Shown: positions 61,220 to 64,000 of the stretch, piece by piece
Numbering within the stretch: the stretch's first letter is position 1
Layout of the letters: every line of letters starts with the position of its first letter
Source of the DNA: Mucilaginibacter sp. MD40
Lineage (GTDB): Bacteria > Bacteroidota > Bacteroidia > Sphingobacteriales > Sphingobacteriaceae
Direction: 5' to 3'
Assembly (NCBI RefSeq): GCF_002288635.1
Contig: NZ_NRSW01000001.1
Span: 1,704,548-1,768,547, forward strand
Length of the DNA: 64,000 nucleotides
The notes under the pieces: generated by a model
Seen by the model: only the letters and a program-made list of their open reading frames with translations
Databases searched by the model: none
What the model was told of the DNA's origin: nothing
Position numbers and translations under genes: made by a program

Positions 61220-61654
61220 ATGGTATTACTTAACATCGGTATCTTATTATTAACCATAGCCGTAATGGAATTATTATCATGGGCTATGCACAAATACCTG
61301 TTCCATGGGCCGCTTTGGTTTATCCATAAAACGCATCACCAGCAGCGCCACGGTTGGTTTGAATTGAACGACCTTTTCAGCATTGGCTTTGCGGCACTGG
61401 CCTTATGGCTGATGTGGGCCGGGCATATCAGTTTAGATTACCGCTTTTGGATAGGAGTAGGTATCAGTGCCTACGGCATCATTTATTTCATTTTTCACGA
61501 TTGGTTTATCCACAACCGTTTTAAAGCTTTTAAAAGCAATAACCGCTACCTGTTAGGCATCCGCAGAGCACATAAGATACACCATAAATCAACAGAGAAA
61601 AACCCTTCGGAAGAGTTTGGGTTGCTGGTCGCGAGTAGGAAGTGGTTTAAGTAA
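61220..61654 (+). CDS. crtZ: Beta-carotene hydroxylase (CrtZ-like)
   Basis: 144-aa membrane di-iron hydroxylase of the fatty-acid-hydroxylase superfamily. Four TM segments and the His motifs are visible: H24-x4-H29 in MHKYLFHG, H36-xx-HH in HKTHHQQRHGW, HDWFIHNRF, and HKIHHKS. CrtZ adds hydroxyls to the beta-ionone ring to give zeaxanthin, a common yellow pigment in flavobacteria and sphingobacteria. No other carotenoid gene is in the window. It starts directly after the thioredoxin-like stop. Confidence 0.88.
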   Translation: MVLLNIGILLLTIAVMELLSWAMHKYLFHGPLWFIHKTHHQQRHGWFELNDLFSIGFAALALWLMWAGHISLDYRFWIGVGISAYGIIYFIFHDWFIHNRFKAFKSNNRYLLGIRRAHKIHHKSTEKNPSEEFGLLVASRKWFK

Positions 61655-61668
61655 TTGTGAAGTAAGCA

Positions 61669-62460
61669 TTACTTAGTATAGTGCAAAAATTCTTTGTTTA
61701 TAAACTTATTAGCATAGTATTCTCCAGGCCTAATATGTTTATTTTCCTCAAAATTAATAAATGGTTTAGCGCAATGTGGGCAATTAAGGGAGTTATAATA
61801 CCTATAACCTTCATTTGAAAAACCGGACAATTTAGCTTCCACCTCTTGTAAAGATTGTTCATCAATCAACTCTTGTAATTGAACAGGTATGTTTTCTATT
61901 TCGCCGTATTTGACTAATAGGGTACGTTGACTATTTGATGAGTAGAAATATTGTACCTCTGAAAATCCGGAATGAATGTGTTGTAGAGTAAAACTCTTTT
62001 TACAGAAATCGCAAATGCAGATATTTCTAACACCCCCCGGTGTTATGGTACCGGGATAATGTAATCCTCTTTCAAACAAGCCTTTGCCAATAAGTTGCTT
62101 GTTTTGATATTCTGAAGATTTAAGAAAAAAAGGTTGAAATCTTACCGCTTCATAGTTTTCATCAGTCCAATCTAAATGGGAATCATTTCTATTTGATATA
62201 ATTCCATCAATCATAACTGCATCATTTTCCTGGACTGAAATTGAAAAATGTAAAAACTGTCCTTTAAGGTCGTAGTTTGAAGATAAAGGTTCGATAACGT
62301 ATGAGCGTATGATCTCCTTACCTTCAAAAACGTTGATAATTGGAATCGTCTCTTTCAGTTCAATGACTCCTTTTATATTTGCTGAACGTTTTGAAAATAT
62401 ATTTTTCTTATCGATAACGATATTATGATCAATAACCCTGATCCTGTTAAATGAAATCAT
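61669..62460 (-). CDS. Orphan protein with two CxxC pairs (zinc-ribbon-like)
   Basis: 263-aa protein I do not recognise. Its only motifs are two CxxC knuckles, NICICDFCKKSFTLQHIHSG near residues 145-165 and NCPHCAKPFINFEENKH near 230-245, which together could bind one zinc. The N-terminal 140 residues are beta-rich with no known motif. No signal peptide or TM helix is seen. Its DNA is visibly more AT-rich than crtZ and murB on either side, which suggests recent acquisition. It is complete and has no obvious partner. Confidence 0.6.
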   Translation of the reverse strand: MISFNRIRVIDHNIVIDKKNIFSKRSANIKGVIELKETIPIINVFEGKEIIRSYVIEPLSSNYDLKGQFLHFSISVQENDAVMIDGIISNRNDSHLDWTDENYEAVRFQPFFLKSSEYQNKQLIGKGLFERGLHYPGTITPGGVRNICICDFCKKSFTLQHIHSGFSEVQYFYSSNSQRTLLVKYGEIENIPVQLQELIDEQSLQEVEAKLSGFSNEGYRYYNSLNCPHCAKPFINFEENKHIRPGEYYANKFINKEFLHYTK

Positions 62461-62533
62461 TAAAGTATTTTAATAATAAGCAAGCCCGAATCTAATAAAA
62501 CAACTTCTAATAATTTTCCCGAAATTCGCCCGC

Positions 62534-63553
62534 ATGCTGCAAATACAGGAAAACGTATCCCTTAAAAACTTTAACACTTTTGGTATTGATGTAAACGCCC
62601 GCTACTTCGCGGAGATCAACCATGAGGCAGACCTGGTGGAGCTTTTTGCCGACCCACAATGGCACCAGGTGCAGCGCCTGGTATTAGGCGGCGGCAGCAA
62701 TATGCTTTTGGTGAAGGATTTCGACGGGTTGGTTATCCGCCTGAACATCCGCGGTATTGAACATCGCATCAGCCATGATGATGTACATGTTGAGGCAGGT
62801 GCCGGCGAGGTTTGGAACGACTTGGTCAATTACTGTGTAGCACGCGATTTCGCCGGTATGGAAAACCTGAGCCTTATACCCGGATCGGTAGGTGCATCAC
62901 CTGTACAAAATATCGGTGCTTACGGTGTGGACCTAAAAGATGTGTTTGAAAGCTGCCATGCTTTTGAAATAGCTACCGGGCAATTCCATACGTTTACCAA
63001 AGATGATTGTAAATTTGGCTATCGCGAAAGCGTGTTTAAGGCGGAACTTGCCGGGCAGTTTATCATCACCCTGGTAAAGTTTAAATTATCACTCACCCCT
63101 CACCTAAATTTAAAATATGGTGCCATTGAGCAGGAACTGGCTAACCGGAATATAGAAAAGCCGACTATTAAAGATGTATCGCAAGTGGTATCGCACATAC
63201 GCGTATCTAAACTGCCGGATCCATCTATCATAGGAAATGCAGGCAGTTTCTTTAAAAATCCGGTGATATCCCAACAAGAATTTGAGGCCATACAACAAAA
63301 ACATCCTGACGTGGTAAACTACCCGGCAGGAGACGGTATGGTAAAATTGGCCGCAGGGTGGTTAATTGAGCAATGCGGCTGGAAAGGAAAACAGGTAGGG
63401 CATACCGGTACCTGGAAGAACCAGGCTTTGGTATTGGTGAACCACGGTGGCGCTACAGGTGAAGAGATCTACAACTTTTCGTCGCAAATTATAGACAGTG
63501 TGTATGATAAATTTGGCGTTTCACTACAACGTGAAGTAAATATCATACGATGA
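62534..63553 (+). CDS. murB: UDP-N-acetylmuramate dehydrogenase (UDP-N-acetylenolpyruvylglucosamine reductase)
   Basis: 339-aa FAD enzyme that reduces UDP-GlcNAc-enolpyruvate to UDP-MurNAc in peptidoglycan synthesis. The start ENVSLKNFNTFGIDVNARYF and LVLGGGSNMLLVKDF are the usual FAD-binding motifs. GAGEVWNDLVNYCVARDFAG and ENLSLIPGSVGASPVQNIGA follow, then CKFGYRESVFK. The catalytic Ser is in GNAGSFFKNPV. The C-terminal GWKGKQVGHTGTWKNQALVL with VNHGGATGEE is type-I MurB. It is longer than usual type-II enzymes, in keeping with the E. coli form. Confidence 0.95.
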   Translation: MLQIQENVSLKNFNTFGIDVNARYFAEINHEADLVELFADPQWHQVQRLVLGGGSNMLLVKDFDGLVIRLNIRGIEHRISHDDVHVEAGAGEVWNDLVNYCVARDFAGMENLSLIPGSVGASPVQNIGAYGVDLKDVFESCHAFEIATGQFHTFTKDDCKFGYRESVFKAELAGQFIITLVKFKLSLTPHLNLKYGAIEQELANRNIEKPTIKDVSQVVSHIRVSKLPDPSIIGNAGSFFKNPVISQQEFEAIQQKHPDVVNYPAGDGMVKLAAGWLIEQCGWKGKQVGHTGTWKNQALVLVNHGGATGEEIYNFSSQIIDSVYDKFGVSLQREVNIIR

Positions 63554-63825
63554 TTAGGTAGTGTATTCTATTCTGTGCAGTTAGCAGCGGTTTACAAAAA
63601 CTTAATATCAGCGTCTCTTTCCTATGTGCCTAACTGGAAATCTCAACTAAGCAATAATTGTCAGAATAGTGTAAGTTCCTTTTAAACAGTGTTTTAATCT
63701 ATGTGACTGAGTCAGTTTGCAGTTTACCTAAGCTTAATAATAAGCCGTATATAGCTAAGTAATTTCATCAACTTTTCATTCATGGTATCGTGTTTGTATA
63801 AATAGTAATACAAAACATTAACAGA

Positions 63826-64000
63826 ATGACAAAGATTGAGTTTAACACCCTGGTATTACGTCAAGCAAGTTCATTAAGGTCATATGCCTTACACTTTACT
63901 CATGACGCCGACGATGCAAACGACCTTGTTCAGGATACAATGTTGAAAGCCATTACTTACTATAATAAATTTAAGGAAGGCACTAATTTGAAAGGTTGGT
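63826..64000 (+). CDS. ECF-type RNA polymerase sigma factor (partial, cut by window end)
   Basis: The first 58 codons of a sigma-70 region 2 protein. The reading is MTKIEFNTLVLRQASSLRSY, then ALHFTHDADDANDLVQDTML and KAITYYNKFKEGTNLKGW. The DADDANDLVQDT helix and the F-x-x-GTNLKGW turn are the standard ECF sigma-factor region 2.1-2.4. It probably pairs with an anti-sigma factor beyond the window. The frame remains open at base 64000. Confidence 0.85.
   Translation, partial: MTKIEFNTLVLRQASSLRSYALHFTHDADDANDLVQDTMLKAITYYNKFKEGTNLKGW

Overview
The window looks like chromosome from a Bacteroidota bacterium, most likely Sphingobacteriaceae (Mucilaginibacter/Pedobacter type). Evidence: TAnnTTTG-like -7 promoter elements instead of sigma70 -10 boxes; no purine-rich Shine-Dalgarno sequences before most starts; a TamL-TamB pair in which the BamA-family partner carries a lipobox; a GIN-domain protein, a MacB/FtsX-type permease and a four-helix-bundle (S23) protein. 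The genus is inferred from these traits, not from a database search. No rRNA, tRNA, CRISPR array, transposase or phage gene was seen.

Layout. 5-2357: a family-9 (heptosyltransferase-like) glycosyltransferase and dapD on the minus strand, then an S4-domain RNA-binding protein. 2581-32323: one large plus-strand surface-polysaccharide locus of 21 genes, many abutting or overlapping by 1-80 bases. It starts with export genes (Wza-like lipoprotein, Wzc-like tyrosine kinase). Next come a UDP-HexNAc 6-dehydrogenase and a nonulosonic-acid module (SpsF-, PseB-, RmlD-, NeuB-, NTF2-like and PseG-like proteins). These are followed by a KpsS/KpsC-like transferase, a Wzx flippase, acyltransferases, several GT-B transferases, a Wzy polymerase and a UDP-GlcNAc 2-epimerase. 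A secreted DUF4091-like protein and a heparinase II/III-like protein follow. The locus ends with a 4-reductase/epimerase, a WecA/WbpL-like initiating transferase and a WbpM/CapD-like 4,6-dehydratase. This supports a Wzx/Wzy polymer probably containing an aminouronic acid, a 6-deoxy-HexNAc and a nonulosonic acid.

32408-35209: Kdo genes kdsD(kpsF)-kdsB-kdsA and a small membrane protein. 35206-38520: guanine/cytosine-type deaminase and Skp/OmpH-like lipoprotein (minus), then gyrB (plus). 38579-46454 (minus): retropepsin-like protease, tamL, tamB. 46713-51257 (plus): dnaE, a secreted EthD-like protein, trxA. 51332-55914 (minus): GIN-domain protein, M1 metallopeptidase and CocE-family hydrolase, with structured palindromes between them. 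56139-57976: lpdA followed by a four-helix-bundle gene enclosed by 37-nt inverted repeats. 58032-60392 (minus): FtsX/MacB-type permease. 60581-64000: thioredoxin-like protein, crtZ-like hydroxylase, an AT-rich orphan zinc-ribbon protein (minus), murB and the 5' end of an ECF sigma factor cut by the window edge.

Most unusual points: a nonulosonic-acid module in which a 4-ketoreductase-like SDR replaces the usual aminotransferase and N-acetyltransferase; the inverted-repeat-bounded four-helix-bundle element outside rRNA; degradative-type enzymes inside the polysaccharide operon; and a terminator whose stem encodes the end of the converging gene. There is no gene-free stretch longer than about 280 bases.
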